Below, piece by piece: positions 44,049 through 53,031 of a stretch of 64,000 nt of DNA (its first letter is position 1; each line of letters begins with the position of its first letter). The notes under the pieces are model-generated. The model did not search any database, was not told the origin of the DNA, and saw only the letters and a list, made by a program, of their open reading frames with translations. This DNA comes from Paraburkholderia sp. SOS3 (GTDB taxonomy: Bacteria > Pseudomonadota > Gammaproteobacteria > Burkholderiales > Burkholderiaceae). The stretch is taken from positions 4,402,001 through 4,466,000 of the forward strand of contig NZ_CP018811.1 of the NCBI RefSeq assembly GCF_001922345.1. The letters are read 5' to 3'. The translations under genes were made by a program, and so were the position numbers.

Positions 44049-45653
44049 ATGTCGAAAATTTCGATGATCGATTCGCTGCTGTCCTCGCAAGGCGCGGCCG
44101 TATCGCATTCCGCGAACGCGGGCAACTCGACGCTCTTCGCGCAGACGCTGCAGCAAAGCATCGCAGCGCAGACGAACGCAGCAAACGTGAGCGCGCCGAC
44201 GCAACCGGCGCCGGGCACGCAGCCGTCTTCGTCCGCGTCGAGCGCATCGGGCTCGCAGCCGCAGCAGAACAACGGCGCGGACAACGACACCGCGTCGAGC
44301 GGTACCGGCACCGTGCATCCGGGCGACAGCACGCAGGCATCGCAACCGGCGCAGCCGGGTTCGTCGCAGGATGCGTCGACGACGAAGTCTTCGTCGTCGA
44401 CGGACAACAGCGCGCAGCAGGCGGGCAACACGGGCAGCACAGGCAACGACAAGGCCGGCGACGCGAATTCGAAGTCGCAGGACACGCAGGCGTCCAATGG
44501 CGCGCAGGCGTCGGCGGCCGCAGCGGCAACCGCGGCGGCTGCGGCCGCCGCGCAGGCCCGCGCGAATGCGGCAGCCGATGCGGACAGCGACGCTGACGCA
44601 GCCGCCGACGCGGCCGCAGCGGACGCGGCCGCGGCGGCGCTCGCCGGCGACGCGAAGACCGGCGACGGCACCGGCGATCACAAAGGACTCGGCGGTGCGT
44701 CGACGGGCGGCAAGTCCATGCATCAGAAGGTCGACTCGGCGCTCGCGGCGCTGAACAGCGGGCGCACCGACCTGGTGGCCGCCTTGCCCGTGCAGAACTT
44801 CGCGGCAGGCGCAGCCAACGGCGCCAGCATCGACAAGACGAACGCCGACCTCGTGAGCGGCGGCCACGGCAATTCGAACGGCAAGGGCTTCGGCATCGGT
44901 CCGATGCTCGGCGATGCGAAGGCCGGCGCGAATGGCGCGGCGAACAGCGGCATGCAGACGGACAACGCGTCCGTCGCCGCCACGGCCGCGCAAGCGCAGC
45001 AGACCACGCAGGCGAGCGCGGGCGCCGCGGCGGCAGCATCGGCCGCGGCCAACGCCGACGCGAGCGCCGCGGCAAGCCTGCCCGCCGCGACCGGCGGTAT
45101 CGATGCGCTCAACGCCGCGCTGGCCGCCTCGCAAGCGGGCGGTGCCGGCGCGAGCAGCGGCGCTGGCGCGTCGCAATCGGCGAAATCGGGCAGCGCGGCC
45201 TATGCCGACAATGCGCTCGCCCCCGAAGTGGGCAGCACGGACTGGGACGAAGCGCTGAGCCAGAAGGTCGTGTTCATGTCGAACCTGCATCAGCAAAGCG
45301 CCGAACTGACGCTGAACCCGGCCAATCTCGGGCCGCTGCAAGTCGTGCTGCAAGTCGCGGACAATCACGCGCATGCGCTGTTCGTCTCCCAGCACCAGGA
45401 AGTGCGCGCCGCGATCGAGGCCGCGCTGCCGAAGCTGCGCGAGGCGATGGAGCAGAACGGCATCGGCCTTGGCAGCACCAGCGTCAGCGACGGCTTTGCG
45501 CGGCAGAGCGGACAGCAGGCGCAGGACGGCGGCAGGAGCAGCGGCAGCCGCGGCGGCTATGACGGCGGCGCCGCAAACGACGTGGCAGCGACGACGGTGA
45601 CGACGTCAGGCCCGACGCGCAGGACGGTGGGGCTCGTCGATACGTTTGCGTGA
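44049..45653 (+). CDS. fliK: Flagellar hook-length control protein FliK
   Basis: A 534-residue secreted ruler protein. About 380 residues of Ala/Ser/Gln/Gly/Asp-rich, low-complexity sequence form the N-terminal ruler. The C-terminal domain that triggers the FlhB switch is clear: LSQKVVFMSNLHQQSAELTLNPANLGPLQVVLQVADNHAHALFVSQHQEVRAAIEAALPKLREAMEQNGIGLGSTSVSDGFA (about residues 401-482), with the conserved LxPxxLGxV element. It ends the fliF-K block. A second, divergent FliK-like protein is encoded at 35.3-36.8 kb. Confidence 0.94.
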   Translation: MSKISMIDSLLSSQGAAVSHSANAGNSTLFAQTLQQSIAAQTNAANVSAPTQPAPGTQPSSSASSASGSQPQQNNGADNDTASSGTGTVHPGDSTQASQPAQPGSSQDASTTKSSSSTDNSAQQAGNTGSTGNDKAGDANSKSQDTQASNGAQASAAAAATAAAAAAAQARANAAADADSDADAAADAAAADAAAAALAGDAKTGDGTGDHKGLGGASTGGKSMHQKVDSALAALNSGRTDLVAALPVQNFAAGAANGASIDKTNADLVSGGHGNSNGKGFGIGPMLGDAKAGANGAANSGMQTDNASVAATAAQAQQTTQASAGAAAAASAAANADASAAASLPAATGGIDALNAALAASQAGGAGASSGAGASQSAKSGSAAYADNALAPEVGSTDWDEALSQKVVFMSNLHQQSAELTLNPANLGPLQVVLQVADNHAHALFVSQHQEVRAAIEAALPKLREAMEQNGIGLGSTSVSDGFARQSGQQAQDGGRSSGSRGGYDGGAANDVAATTVTTSGPTRRTVGLVDTFA

Positions 45654-45707
45654 GCGCGTGAGCACGCTAGGCGCGGCTGCGCGGCTCATCGCGCCGACGG
45701 CGGCAGG

Positions 45708-46733
45708 CTACTGATAGAACATCGTATAGATCAGCGTCCCTTTGACCGTGCCCGGCACGACAGGACCGGTCCGGTAGTAACGGATCGCAAGGTTGACCGG
45801 CACGTCACCGCCCGTTTGCGGATCGTACGCAGGGACCATCTGCGGCGTTTGCAGTTTGATAGCGTCCTGCGCCGCATCGGTCACGGACAAGGCGACGCCC
45901 TTCGCGGTCGAATCGCGGCTCAGCGCAAACGTGCCGTTTGCCGCATCGATCGCGCCATCGGGCGGGTCGAGTTGATACTGGATCTGCTTGAGACCCTTCG
46001 GGCAGCCGGACAGCCTGATAGCGAACGGCGTCGATCCGGTCGTTGCGCCCACCGAAGGCAGCGCCGAACCCGAGACGTTCGGCAGCACGACGGTTTGCGT
46101 CGCGGCAGCCGTGCACGCGGCGGCCGTCACGGACGCCGTCGTGACGCGCAGATTGGCTACGGTCAGCGTCCCGAGACTCATGGTCGCGAACAACGTGCCG
46201 TTGATCGTTCCGGCCTCGGGCTTGCCGGTCACGACAACCTGCACGCCGAATTTCATGCTGTTGAAAGCCCAGTCGCCGTTGTAGATTTCCTGCGCGCCTG
46301 CGCCGTAGTACCGGAAGAAGCTGGCGCCGTCCGTATCGAAAAAGCGCACGCCGATGCCCGGGACATTCGTCGCATAGGTGTAAGGGTTTGTCGAAAACTG
46401 CGTGCCGCCCGTCACCGCCCGGACGACCGGCGTATTGCCGCTGCAGGTTGCGTAGGCGCCGCTGGAGGGAATAGCGGACTGGTACGGCGGCGTGTACAGA
46501 ATCGTCCCGACTGCCGCATCCCGCGGAACCGTGAGCGACGGAATGTTGAACGTGTAGTCGCGTGTCGTCTGGCCGTTGCGCCATGAGCAGGCAGCCATTG
46601 CTTGCTGCGAGCCGGCGATCGAGACGAACGTCGCACACATGAGCGGCAAGCGGAAAGCCACGAAGCCCACGAAGCCCACGACGCGTAATCGGGGCCAACC
46701 GTTCGAGCGCCGGGGAAAACGTCCGTTGTCCAT
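45708..46733 (-). CDS. Fimbrial-type (chaperone-usher pilin/adhesin-like) secreted protein, orphan
   Basis: A 341-residue exported protein. A Sec signal ends near residue 47 with SIAGSQQAMA and the mature part starts ACSWRNGQ. Two regions with paired cysteines follow. The C-terminal half has the type 1 pilin pattern: C...VVLPNVSGSALPSVGATTGSTPFAIRLSGCPKGLKQIQYQLDPP (about residues 206-250) and an end IRYYRTGPVVPGTVKGTLIYTMFYQ with the penultimate tyrosine area used by pilus chaperones. The length and two-domain shape suggest a tip adhesin. No chaperone or usher gene is nearby. GGAGAAAG precedes ATG 46733. It interrupts the flagellar genes in opposite orientation, between fliK and fliL. Confidence 0.75.
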   Translation of the reverse strand: MDNGRFPRRSNGWPRLRVVGFVGFVAFRLPLMCATFVSIAGSQQAMAACSWRNGQTTRDYTFNIPSLTVPRDAAVGTILYTPPYQSAIPSSGAYATCSGNTPVVRAVTGGTQFSTNPYTYATNVPGIGVRFFDTDGASFFRYYGAGAQEIYNGDWAFNSMKFGVQVVVTGKPEAGTINGTLFATMSLGTLTVANLRVTTASVTAAACTAAATQTVVLPNVSGSALPSVGATTGSTPFAIRLSGCPKGLKQIQYQLDPPDGAIDAANGTFALSRDSTAKGVALSVTDAAQDAIKLQTPQMVPAYDPQTGGDVPVNLAIRYYRTGPVVPGTVKGTLIYTMFYQ

Positions 46734-46884
46734 CGGCTTTCTCCATTGACGGGCGCCGCGAAGCAATGTTGCCCAACGTGACAGGCCTTGCAGGTCGCCC
46801 TATGAAAGCTGTTTGCCTCGAAGAGCAGCTTAGTCGCCGTTCGGCGCGCAGGCAAAAACGCGCCGCGCGCGACGTCCCCCCAAA

Positions 46885-46938
46885 CCCCTGAGTTGGCCAC
46901 GAATCTCCCCTCTTTTCGGCCCATCGCGCGGCTTGCAT
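46885..46938. promoter_or_regulatory. Candidate flagellar control region upstream of fliL
   Basis: Two related half-sites beginning CCCCT (46885 and 46907), each followed by a GGCC core, are 22 bp apart. The second continues as CTCTTTTCGGCCCATCGCG and TTGCAT, which matches the fliE/fliF intergenic block at 16 of 19 positions. It lies about 75 bp before fliL. The factor is unknown; an FlhDC-type activator is one possibility. Confidence 0.45.
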
Positions 46939-47012
46939 TTAACGAACAATGCACGCTATCAAACTGACTTCGAGCTGACCTCGGACAGCCGCCGCATTCA
47001 CAGACACGACAC

Positions 47013-47525
47013 ATGGCCACCACGACCGCAAACCCGCAAGCCGCCGTACCGCCGCGCTCGCCCGGGCTGATCAAACGCTCGCTCATGATCGCGCTGATCG
47101 CACTTGTCGCGGCCGCGCTCGCGGGCGGCGGCACCTGGTTCTACATGAGCCGCCACGAAACCGCCGCGGCGGCCCAGCCGGCCGCGCAGGCGCCGAAGCC
47201 CTCGCCGGTGCCGGTGTTCTTCGCGCTCGAGCCGATGACCGTCAATCTGCAATCGGACGACGGCGAACAGCACTATCTGCGCATCGGCCTGACGCTGAAG
47301 CTCAACGACCAGCAGACGCAGGAACATCTGACCCAGCACATGCCGGAGATTCGCAGCCGCGTGCTGCTCGCGCTGTCGAACAAGCACCCCGACGAACTCG
47401 CGCCGCTCGACGGCAAACGCGCACTCGCAAAAGAACTCGCCGCGCTGATCGAACAGCCGACCGAAACCGGCGGCGCGCCGGTCCATGTCGACGACGTGCT
47501 GTTCACCGAGTTCGTCGTTCAGTGA
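47013..47525 (+). CDS. fliL: Flagellar basal body-associated protein FliL
   Basis: A 170-residue single-pass inner-membrane protein. The membrane helix is at about residues 25-46 (SLMIALIALVAAALAGGGTWFY). It is followed by a Pro/Ala linker and the periplasmic FliL domain with VFFALEPMTVNLQSDDGEQHYLRIGLTLKL (about residues 69-98) and LTQHMPEIRSRVLLALSNK. FliL rings support the stator around the motor. It heads the fliLMNOPQR operon, behind a 279-bp divergent gap shared with the fimbrial gene. Confidence 0.95.
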   Translation: MATTTANPQAAVPPRSPGLIKRSLMIALIALVAAALAGGGTWFYMSRHETAAAAQPAAQAPKPSPVPVFFALEPMTVNLQSDDGEQHYLRIGLTLKLNDQQTQEHLTQHMPEIRSRVLLALSNKHPDELAPLDGKRALAKELAALIEQPTETGGAPVHVDDVLFTEFVVQ

Positions 47526-47585
47526 CGCTGCGTCGCGCACCCGCGCGTCTCTCTCAATAGGCGAACCGACGCACAAGGAATCGAG

Positions 47586-48584
47586 ATGGGCCACGAAGAG
47601 TTCATGTCCCAGGAGGAGGTCGATGCCCTCCTGAAAGGCGTCACCGGAGAGCACGACGAGAAGTCCGAGCACGCCGAACGTGCCGGCGTGCGGCCGTACA
47701 ACATCGCCACCCAGGAGCGGATCGTCCGCGGCCGGATGCCCGGCCTCGAGATCATCAACGAGCGCTTTGCGCGACTGATGCGTGTCGGCATCTTCAACTT
47801 CATGCGGCGCACGGCCGAAATTTCGGTCGGCCCGGTGAAAGTGCAGAAGTACAGCGAGTTCACGCGCAACCTGCCGATCCCGACGAACCTGAACCTCGTG
47901 CACGTGAAGCCGCTGCGCGGCACGTCGCTGTTCGTGTTCGATCCGAACCTCGTGTTCTTCGTGGTCGACAATCTGTTCGGCGGCGACGGGCGCTTCCATA
48001 CGCGCGTCGAAGGCCGCGACTTCACGCAGACCGAGCAGCGCATCATCAGCAAGCTGCTGAGCCTCGTGTTCGAGCATTACACGACCGCGTGGAAAAGCGT
48101 GCGGCCGCTGCAGTTCGAATTCGTACGTTCGGAAATGCATACGCAGTTCGCGAACGTCGCGACGCCGAACGAAGTGGTCGTCGTCACGCAATTCTCGATC
48201 GAGTTCGGACCGACCGGCGGCACGCTGCATATCTGCATGCCGTACTCGATGATCGAGCCGATTCGCGACGTGCTGTCTTCGCCGATCCAGGGCGAGGCGC
48301 TCGAAGTGGACCGCCGCTGGGTGCGCGTGCTGTCGCAGCAGGTGCAGGCCGCCGAAGTCGAGCTGACCGCCGACCTCGCGCAGATCCCGATCACGTTCGA
48401 GAAGATCCTGAACATGAAGACGGGCGACGTGCTGCCGATCAACATCCCCGAATTCATCACCGCGAAGGTCGATGGCGTGCCGGTGATGGAATGCGGTTAC
48501 GGAATTTTCAATGGTCAATACGCGCTGCGGGTCCTGAAGATGATCAGCGCCGCGGACACGATGAAGGAAGGCGGATATGAGTGA
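47586..48584 (+). CDS. fliM: Flagellar motor switch protein FliM
   Basis: A 332-residue C-ring protein. The N-terminal CheY-binding segment EEFMSQEEVDALLKGVTGE is intact. The CheC-like middle domain contains VRPYNIATQERIVRGRMPGLEIINERFARLMRVGIFNFMRRTAEI (about residues 36-80), and the C-terminal SpoA domain has LAQIPITFEKILNMKTGDVLPINIPEFITAKVDGVPVMECGYG (about residues 266-308). AGGAA precedes ATG 47586. The stop overlaps fliN by 8 bp. Confidence 0.97.
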   Translation: MGHEEFMSQEEVDALLKGVTGEHDEKSEHAERAGVRPYNIATQERIVRGRMPGLEIINERFARLMRVGIFNFMRRTAEISVGPVKVQKYSEFTRNLPIPTNLNLVHVKPLRGTSLFVFDPNLVFFVVDNLFGGDGRFHTRVEGRDFTQTEQRIISKLLSLVFEHYTTAWKSVRPLQFEFVRSEMHTQFANVATPNEVVVVTQFSIEFGPTGGTLHICMPYSMIEPIRDVLSSPIQGEALEVDRRWVRVLSQQVQAAEVELTADLAQIPITFEKILNMKTGDVLPINIPEFITAKVDGVPVMECGYGIFNGQYALRVLKMISAADTMKEGGYE

Positions 48585-49071
48585 TCTGAACGGGACCCCT
48601 ACCCCGACCCCCAACGCTGCACCGGCAATGCCGTTGCCGGAGCTCGCGCCGGAAACGGAAGCCGCCGCGCAAGGCGCGGCCGAAGCGACCGACGACGCCG
48701 CGCTCGACGACTGGGCGTCCGCGCTCGCCGAACAGAACGGCAACGACGTGGCGCCCGCCGCGGCAGGCGTGTTCCAGCCGCTGTCGAAGGTGACGTCGAG
48801 CGCGACGCGCAACGATATCGACATGATCCTGGACATCCCTGTCCAGATGACGGTCGAGCTCGGCCGCACGAAGATCGCGATCCGCAACCTGCTGCAGCTC
48901 GCGCAGGGCTCGGTCGTCGAACTCGACGGTCTCGCCGGCGAACCGATGGACGTGCTCGTCAACGGATGTCTGATCGCGCAGGGCGAAGTCGTGGTCGTCA
49001 ACGACAAGTTCGGTATCCGTTTGACCGACATCATCACGCCGTCCGAGCGGATCCGGAAGCTCAATCGATGA
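48577..49071 (+). CDS. fliN: Flagellar motor switch protein FliN
   Basis: A 164-residue C-ring protein. The C-terminal SpoA domain is clear: NDIDMILDIPVQMTVELGRTKIAIRNLLQLAQGSVVELDGLAGEPMDVLVNGCLIAQGEVVVVNDKFGIRLTDI (about residues 79-152). The N-terminal 75 residues are acidic, Pro/Ala-rich and longer than in E. coli FliN (137 residues). It overlaps fliM upstream and fliO downstream (ATGA). Confidence 0.96.
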   Translation: MSDLNGTPTPTPNAAPAMPLPELAPETEAAAQGAAEATDDAALDDWASALAEQNGNDVAPAAAGVFQPLSKVTSSATRNDIDMILDIPVQMTVELGRTKIAIRNLLQLAQGSVVELDGLAGEPMDVLVNGCLIAQGEVVVVNDKFGIRLTDIITPSERIRKLNR

Positions 49072-49688
49072 AACCCGCAGTGCTCGCGATGCGGCTCGTT
49101 CCGCTCGCAGCGTGTTCGTTAGCCTTTCTGCCGGCCTTTGTGCTTCTGGCTGCGTTGCCCGCACAGGCAGCGGACCTCAATGCAGTCAACCATGCCGCGC
49201 AGATCGCCTCGGGCGTCGGCGCGGGGTCCGCGGTGCCGGCGCTTGGCGTCGGCGCGCTCGTGCAGACCATCGTCGGGCTCGCCGTCGTCATCGGACTCGT
49301 GTTCGGCTGCGCGTGGCTCGCGCGCCGGCTCGGCCTGCAGCCCGGACAACGCGGCGGTCTCGTGAAAACGGTCGGCGGCACGTCGCTCGGCGGCAAGGAG
49401 CGCGTCACGGTCGTCGAGATCGGCGACCAGTGGCTCGTGCTCGGCGCGGCGCCCGGCAATGTGCGGTTGCTGTATGCGATGCCGGCCGGCTCGACTGGCG
49501 CGGCCGGCGCCGGCCGCCCAGGCCCGGGCGCCGCTCATGACGACTTCGCCGCCGCTTCCGCGGATGGCCACCACGCCGCTTCCTCGGCCGGCAGCGGTCT
49601 GCCCGGCACCTTCGGCCAACGCTTTCGCGACGCGCTGAAAAACGAAGCGGCGAAACGACTACAGCGACACAGCGGCGGAGATCGATAG
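49068..49688 (+). CDS. fliO: Flagellar biosynthetic protein FliO
   Basis: A 206-residue inner-membrane protein that helps FliP assemble. A signal-like N-terminal helix ends near residue 35 (LPAQAADL). A second helix at about residues 61-81 (ALVQTIVGLAVVIGLVFGCAW) is followed by the FliO cytoplasmic domain LVKTVGGTSLGGKERVTVVEIGDQWLVLGAAPGNVRLLYAMP (about residues 98-139). The tail is Gly/Ala/His-rich. ATG 49068 overlaps the fliN stop in an ATGA, which decides the start. Confidence 0.93.
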   Translation: MKPAVLAMRLVPLAACSLAFLPAFVLLAALPAQAADLNAVNHAAQIASGVGAGSAVPALGVGALVQTIVGLAVVIGLVFGCAWLARRLGLQPGQRGGLVKTVGGTSLGGKERVTVVEIGDQWLVLGAAPGNVRLLYAMPAGSTGAAGAGRPGPGAAHDDFAAASADGHHAASSAGSGLPGTFGQRFRDALKNEAAKRLQRHSGGDR

Positions 49689-50519
49689 ATGGAAGTGCTT
49701 CGTTCCGCGATGCGCCGTGACGGCGCGGCCCGCTCATTGACCACGCTCGCGCACTTGCTTTCATCGGTGCGGCTACGCCGGCTGGCGGCATGGCTGCTGC
49801 CGGCGCTGATGCTCGCGCTGCCGTCGCTTTCCTTCGCCCAGGTCGCAGGCCTGCCCGCGCTGAACGCAACGCCTGGCCCGAACGGCAGCACGACGTATTC
49901 GCTGAGCGTGCAGACGATGCTCGTGCTCACGATGCTGTCGTTCCTGCCGGCGATGGTGCTGATGATGACGAGCTTCACGCGCATCATCATCGTGCTGTCG
50001 CTGCTGCGCCAGGCGCTGGGCACGACGACCACGCCGCCCAACCAGGTGATGGTCGGCCTCGCGCTGTTTCTGACGCTGTTCGTGATGTCGCCGGTGCTCG
50101 ACAAGGCATACAACGACGGCTACAAGCCGTTTTCGGCAGGCACGATCTCGATGGACGACGCAGTCCAGCGCGGCGTCGCGCCGTTCAAGACCTTCATGCT
50201 GCGCCAGACGCGCGAAACCGATCTCGCGCTGTTCGCGAAGATCGCGCACACGCCGCCGATGCAGGGCCCCGAAGACGTACCGCTGTCGCTGCTCGTGCCG
50301 TCGTTCGTGACGAGCGAGCTCAAGACCGCGTTCCAGATCGGCTTCACGATCTACATTCCGTTCATCATCATCGACCTCGTGGTCGCGAGCGTGCTGATGT
50401 CGATGGGCATGATGATGGTCTCTCCGGTCACGATTTCGCTGCCGTTCAAGCTGATGCTGTTCGTGCTCGTCGACGGATGGCAGCTGCTGATCGGCTCGCT
50501 CGCACAAAGCTTCACCTAG
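49689..50519 (+). CDS. fliP: Flagellar biosynthetic protein FliP
   Basis: A 276-residue export-gate protein. A cleavable signal ([20 protein letters not shown]) is followed by the strongly conserved [55 protein letters not shown] (about residues 76-130). The C-terminal block [51 protein letters not shown] (about residues 215-266) completes the family. FliP, FliQ and FliR form the export pore. It starts on the base after the fliO stop codon. Confidence 0.97.
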   Translation: MEVLRSAMRRDGAARSLTTLAHLLSSVRLRRLAAWLLPALMLALPSLSFAQVAGLPALNATPGPNGSTTYSLSVQTMLVLTMLSFLPAMVLMMTSFTRIIIVLSLLRQALGTTTTPPNQVMVGLALFLTLFVMSPVLDKAYNDGYKPFSAGTISMDDAVQRGVAPFKTFMLRQTRETDLALFAKIAHTPPMQGPEDVPLSLLVPSFVTSELKTAFQIGFTIYIPFIIIDLVVASVLMSMGMMMVSPVTISLPFKLMLFVLVDGWQLLIGSLAQSFT

Positions 50520-50634
50520 CCGCGCGCGTTTTCGCGACGCTTTCGACGCGCTTTTTACCCGTTTTTTTACCCGCTGTTTTCCCGCTGTTTACCGATACCC
50601 GCCTGATTCTCAACCGACGCAGGAGCACCCCGCG

Positions 50635-50904
50635 ATGACGCCGGAAACCGTAATGACCTTTTCGCACGACGCGATGCGCGTCGCGCTGCTGCTTGCCGCA
50701 CCGCTGCTGCTCGTCGCCCTGATCGTCGGTCTGATCGTGAGCCTGTTCCAGGCCGCGACGCAGATCAACGAAAGCACGCTGACCTTCATTCCGAAGCTCG
50801 CCGCGGTCGGCGTCACGCTCGTGATCGCCGGCCCGTGGATGCTCGAGACGATGATCGACTATATGCGCCAGGTGCTGGTGAACATACCGAACGTCGCAAA
50901 CTGA
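50635..50904 (+). CDS. fliQ: Flagellar biosynthetic protein FliQ
   Basis: An 89-residue membrane protein with two helices, about residues 16-40 and 55-76. The family sequence runs LLLVALIVGLIVSLFQAATQINESTLTFIPKLAAVGVTLVIAGPWMLETMIDYMRQVL (about residues 23-80). AGGAG precedes ATG 50635. The gap to fliP is 115 bp and holds an unusual T-rich repeat; fliR follows after 59 bp. Confidence 0.96.
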   Translation: MTPETVMTFSHDAMRVALLLAAPLLLVALIVGLIVSLFQAATQINESTLTFIPKLAAVGVTLVIAGPWMLETMIDYMRQVLVNIPNVAN

Positions 50905-50963
50905 AAAAAGCGCGACGCGGCGCGGCGCATGTTCGCCCGTCGTCGCATCCGGATTCGCCCGTC

Positions 50964-51755
50964 ATGTTTACCGTCACCTATGCGCAGCTGAACGCGTGGC
51001 TCACCGCGTTTCTCTGGCCGTTCGTGCGCATTCTCGCGCTCGTGGCAAGCGCGCCGGTGCTCGGTCACGCGTCGGTGCCGATCCGCGTGAAGGTTGGTCT
51101 TGCCGCATTCATGGCCGTGATCGTTGCGCCGACGCTCGGCGCGATGCCGCAGGTCACGGTGTTTTCGGCCGCGGGCACGTGGATTCTCGTCAATCAGCTG
51201 CTGATCGGACTCGCTCTCGGCTTCACCATGCAGATCGTGTTCGGTGCGATCGAGACGGCCGGCGCGATCGTGGGCCTCGGCATGGGTCTCGGTTTCGCGA
51301 CGCTGATCGACCCGCAGTCGCATGGCTCGACCGACGTGCTGTCGATGCTGCTGAACATGATCGCCATGCTCGTGTTCGTCGCGCTCGACGGCCATCTGCA
51401 GGTGATCAGCGCGCTCGTCATGACGTTCCAGTCGGTGCCGGTGAGCGCGAACCTTCTCAGTGCGCCCGGCTGGCGCATGCTCGCCGAATGGGGCGCGACG
51501 CTGTTCGCAGGCGGCATGCTGATCGCGCTGCCGGTCGTGGCGGCGCTGCTGATCGCGAACCTGTGCCTCGGCATTCTGAACCGCGCGGCGCCGCAGATCG
51601 GTATCTTCCAGATCGGCTTTGCGGTCACGATGCTCGTCGGCCTGCTGCTGATCCAGCTGATGCTGCCGAACATGATTCCGCTCTTCGCGCGGATGATCGA
51701 TAACGGGATCGAAGAAATGGGCCGCGTCGCGCTTGCGTTGCGGCCCGCTTCGTAG
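50964..51755 (+). CDS. fliR: Flagellar biosynthetic protein FliR
   Basis: A 263-residue inner-membrane export-gate protein with about six helices. The opening VTYAQLNAWLTAFLWPFVRILALVASAPVLG, the block LALGFTMQIVFGAIETAGAIVGLGMGLGFATLIDPQ (about residues 84-119) and LCLGILNRAAPQIGIFQIGFAVTMLVGLLLIQL (about residues 200-232) are typical. The start is ATG 50964; the open frame before it is not conserved. It ends the fli operon and converges on flgL with 19 bp between stops. Confidence 0.95.
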   Translation: MFTVTYAQLNAWLTAFLWPFVRILALVASAPVLGHASVPIRVKVGLAAFMAVIVAPTLGAMPQVTVFSAAGTWILVNQLLIGLALGFTMQIVFGAIETAGAIVGLGMGLGFATLIDPQSHGSTDVLSMLLNMIAMLVFVALDGHLQVISALVMTFQSVPVSANLLSAPGWRMLAEWGATLFAGGMLIALPVVAALLIANLCLGILNRAAPQIGIFQIGFAVTMLVGLLLIQLMLPNMIPLFARMIDNGIEEMGRVALALRPAS

Positions 51756-51774
51756 CGTGTAGCGGAGTTTGCGC

Positions 51775-53019
51775 TTACGGCGTGATCATCGAGAACAGCG
51801 ACAGCTTCGAAACGGACGCAAACGTCGTTTCGGTCGCGCTCAACATCGACTCCTGCAGCGTGAGCTGGCTGAACACGGTAGACGGATCGGCCTGGGTGAT
51901 GTCGGTCAGATCGGTGGTGGTCTGCAAGGACTGCTGCGAGTTGATCTTGCCGAGCGCCGTCACCTGCTGTTCGCGGCCCGCCACGGATGCATGCACCGTG
52001 GCTACGTTGGTCATCGTGTTGTCGATCTGCGTGTGCGCGGTGTTGATCGCGTTTTCGATGGTCGCCATTGCGGCCGTATCGTCCTGCGCCGGATTCTGCA
52101 GCGCGGCGATGACATCGTCGATCGTCTTGAACACGTCGGTGTTGCCCTGCGCGGCCGGCGTGACCGTGAACGAATCGCCTGCGACCGGCGTGCCGGAGAT
52201 CGAGACACTCTCGCCGCCGCCGAGATCGATCGGCTGACCCGCCGTAAACGCTTGAGGCGTGCCGATCGCCGTGGGCGGCGTGGTCGACGTGTCGTTCACC
52301 TGGTAATCGAGGTCGCCCGTGGTCGGATCGGTCAGGAACGTGATCGAGTACGGCTTGTTGTTGCTCGCCGCGCCCTGTGTCGAAATCGACACCGGGCCGA
52401 TCACGCCGGTACCGGCGTTCGTCGATGCGCCGGCCGGAACGGGGTCGGACAGACCGGGCAGCACGCTCAGGAATACGCTTGCGCCGTTGTCGGTGGTCGC
52501 AACCGATGTCGTGTTCGAGATTTGCAGCGTACGCGTGCCCGAATCGCCGTTGTAGGTCACGCCGCCGTTCGAGGCGTTCGAAAACGGCGCCGTGCCGCCC
52601 TGGAACCCTGAAAAGATGAAGTTGCCGGTGCCGTCGGTCGTATTGGCCAGCGTCATCAGCTGGTCGCGCAACCCCTGCAGCGCCTTTCCGGCCGCCTGCC
52701 GGTTACTGTCGTTGATGGTGCCCGAGCCCAGCGCATTCAATTGCGTAAGCACGTTTTGCAGCGCTGTCGAGACGTTGCTCAATGTCGTGTCTTCGGTTTG
52801 CAACAGGCTTGTCGCCGTGTTCTGGTTCGACGCGAACTGCGACAGAACGGACCCTGTGGCCGACAGCTGCACGGCTTGCGCAGCGCCGAGCGGATCGTCG
52901 GCAGCCGTTGCAACGCGAATGCCCGTCGATGCCTGTTGCTCGAGTCGCGCCAGCAACGACTGCTGGTTGTCCATATTCGAGATCGTGTTCGCGTAAATCT
53001 GTGTCGTAGCGATACGCAT
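51775..53019 (-). CDS. flgL: Flagellar hook-associated protein 3 FlgL
   Basis: A 414-residue hook-filament junction protein of the flagellin superfamily. The N-terminal helix MRIATTQIYANTISNMDNQQSLLARLEQQASTGIRVATAADDPLGAAQAVQLS (about residues 1-53) and the C-terminal helix QQVTALGKINSQQSLQTTTDLTDITQADPSTVFSQLTLQESMLSATETTFASVSKLSLF pair to form the D0/D1 core. The centre is a variable Gly/Thr-rich domain longer than in E. coli FlgL (317 residues). It starts 12 bp behind flgK and shares its sigma-28 promoter. Confidence 0.95.
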   Translation of the reverse strand: MRIATTQIYANTISNMDNQQSLLARLEQQASTGIRVATAADDPLGAAQAVQLSATGSVLSQFASNQNTATSLLQTEDTTLSNVSTALQNVLTQLNALGSGTINDSNRQAAGKALQGLRDQLMTLANTTDGTGNFIFSGFQGGTAPFSNASNGGVTYNGDSGTRTLQISNTTSVATTDNGASVFLSVLPGLSDPVPAGASTNAGTGVIGPVSISTQGAASNNKPYSITFLTDPTTGDLDYQVNDTSTTPPTAIGTPQAFTAGQPIDLGGGESVSISGTPVAGDSFTVTPAAQGNTDVFKTIDDVIAALQNPAQDDTAAMATIENAINTAHTQIDNTMTNVATVHASVAGREQQVTALGKINSQQSLQTTTDLTDITQADPSTVFSQLTLQESMLSATETTFASVSKLSLFSMITP

Positions 53020-53031
53020 GGTCGAAAGCCC

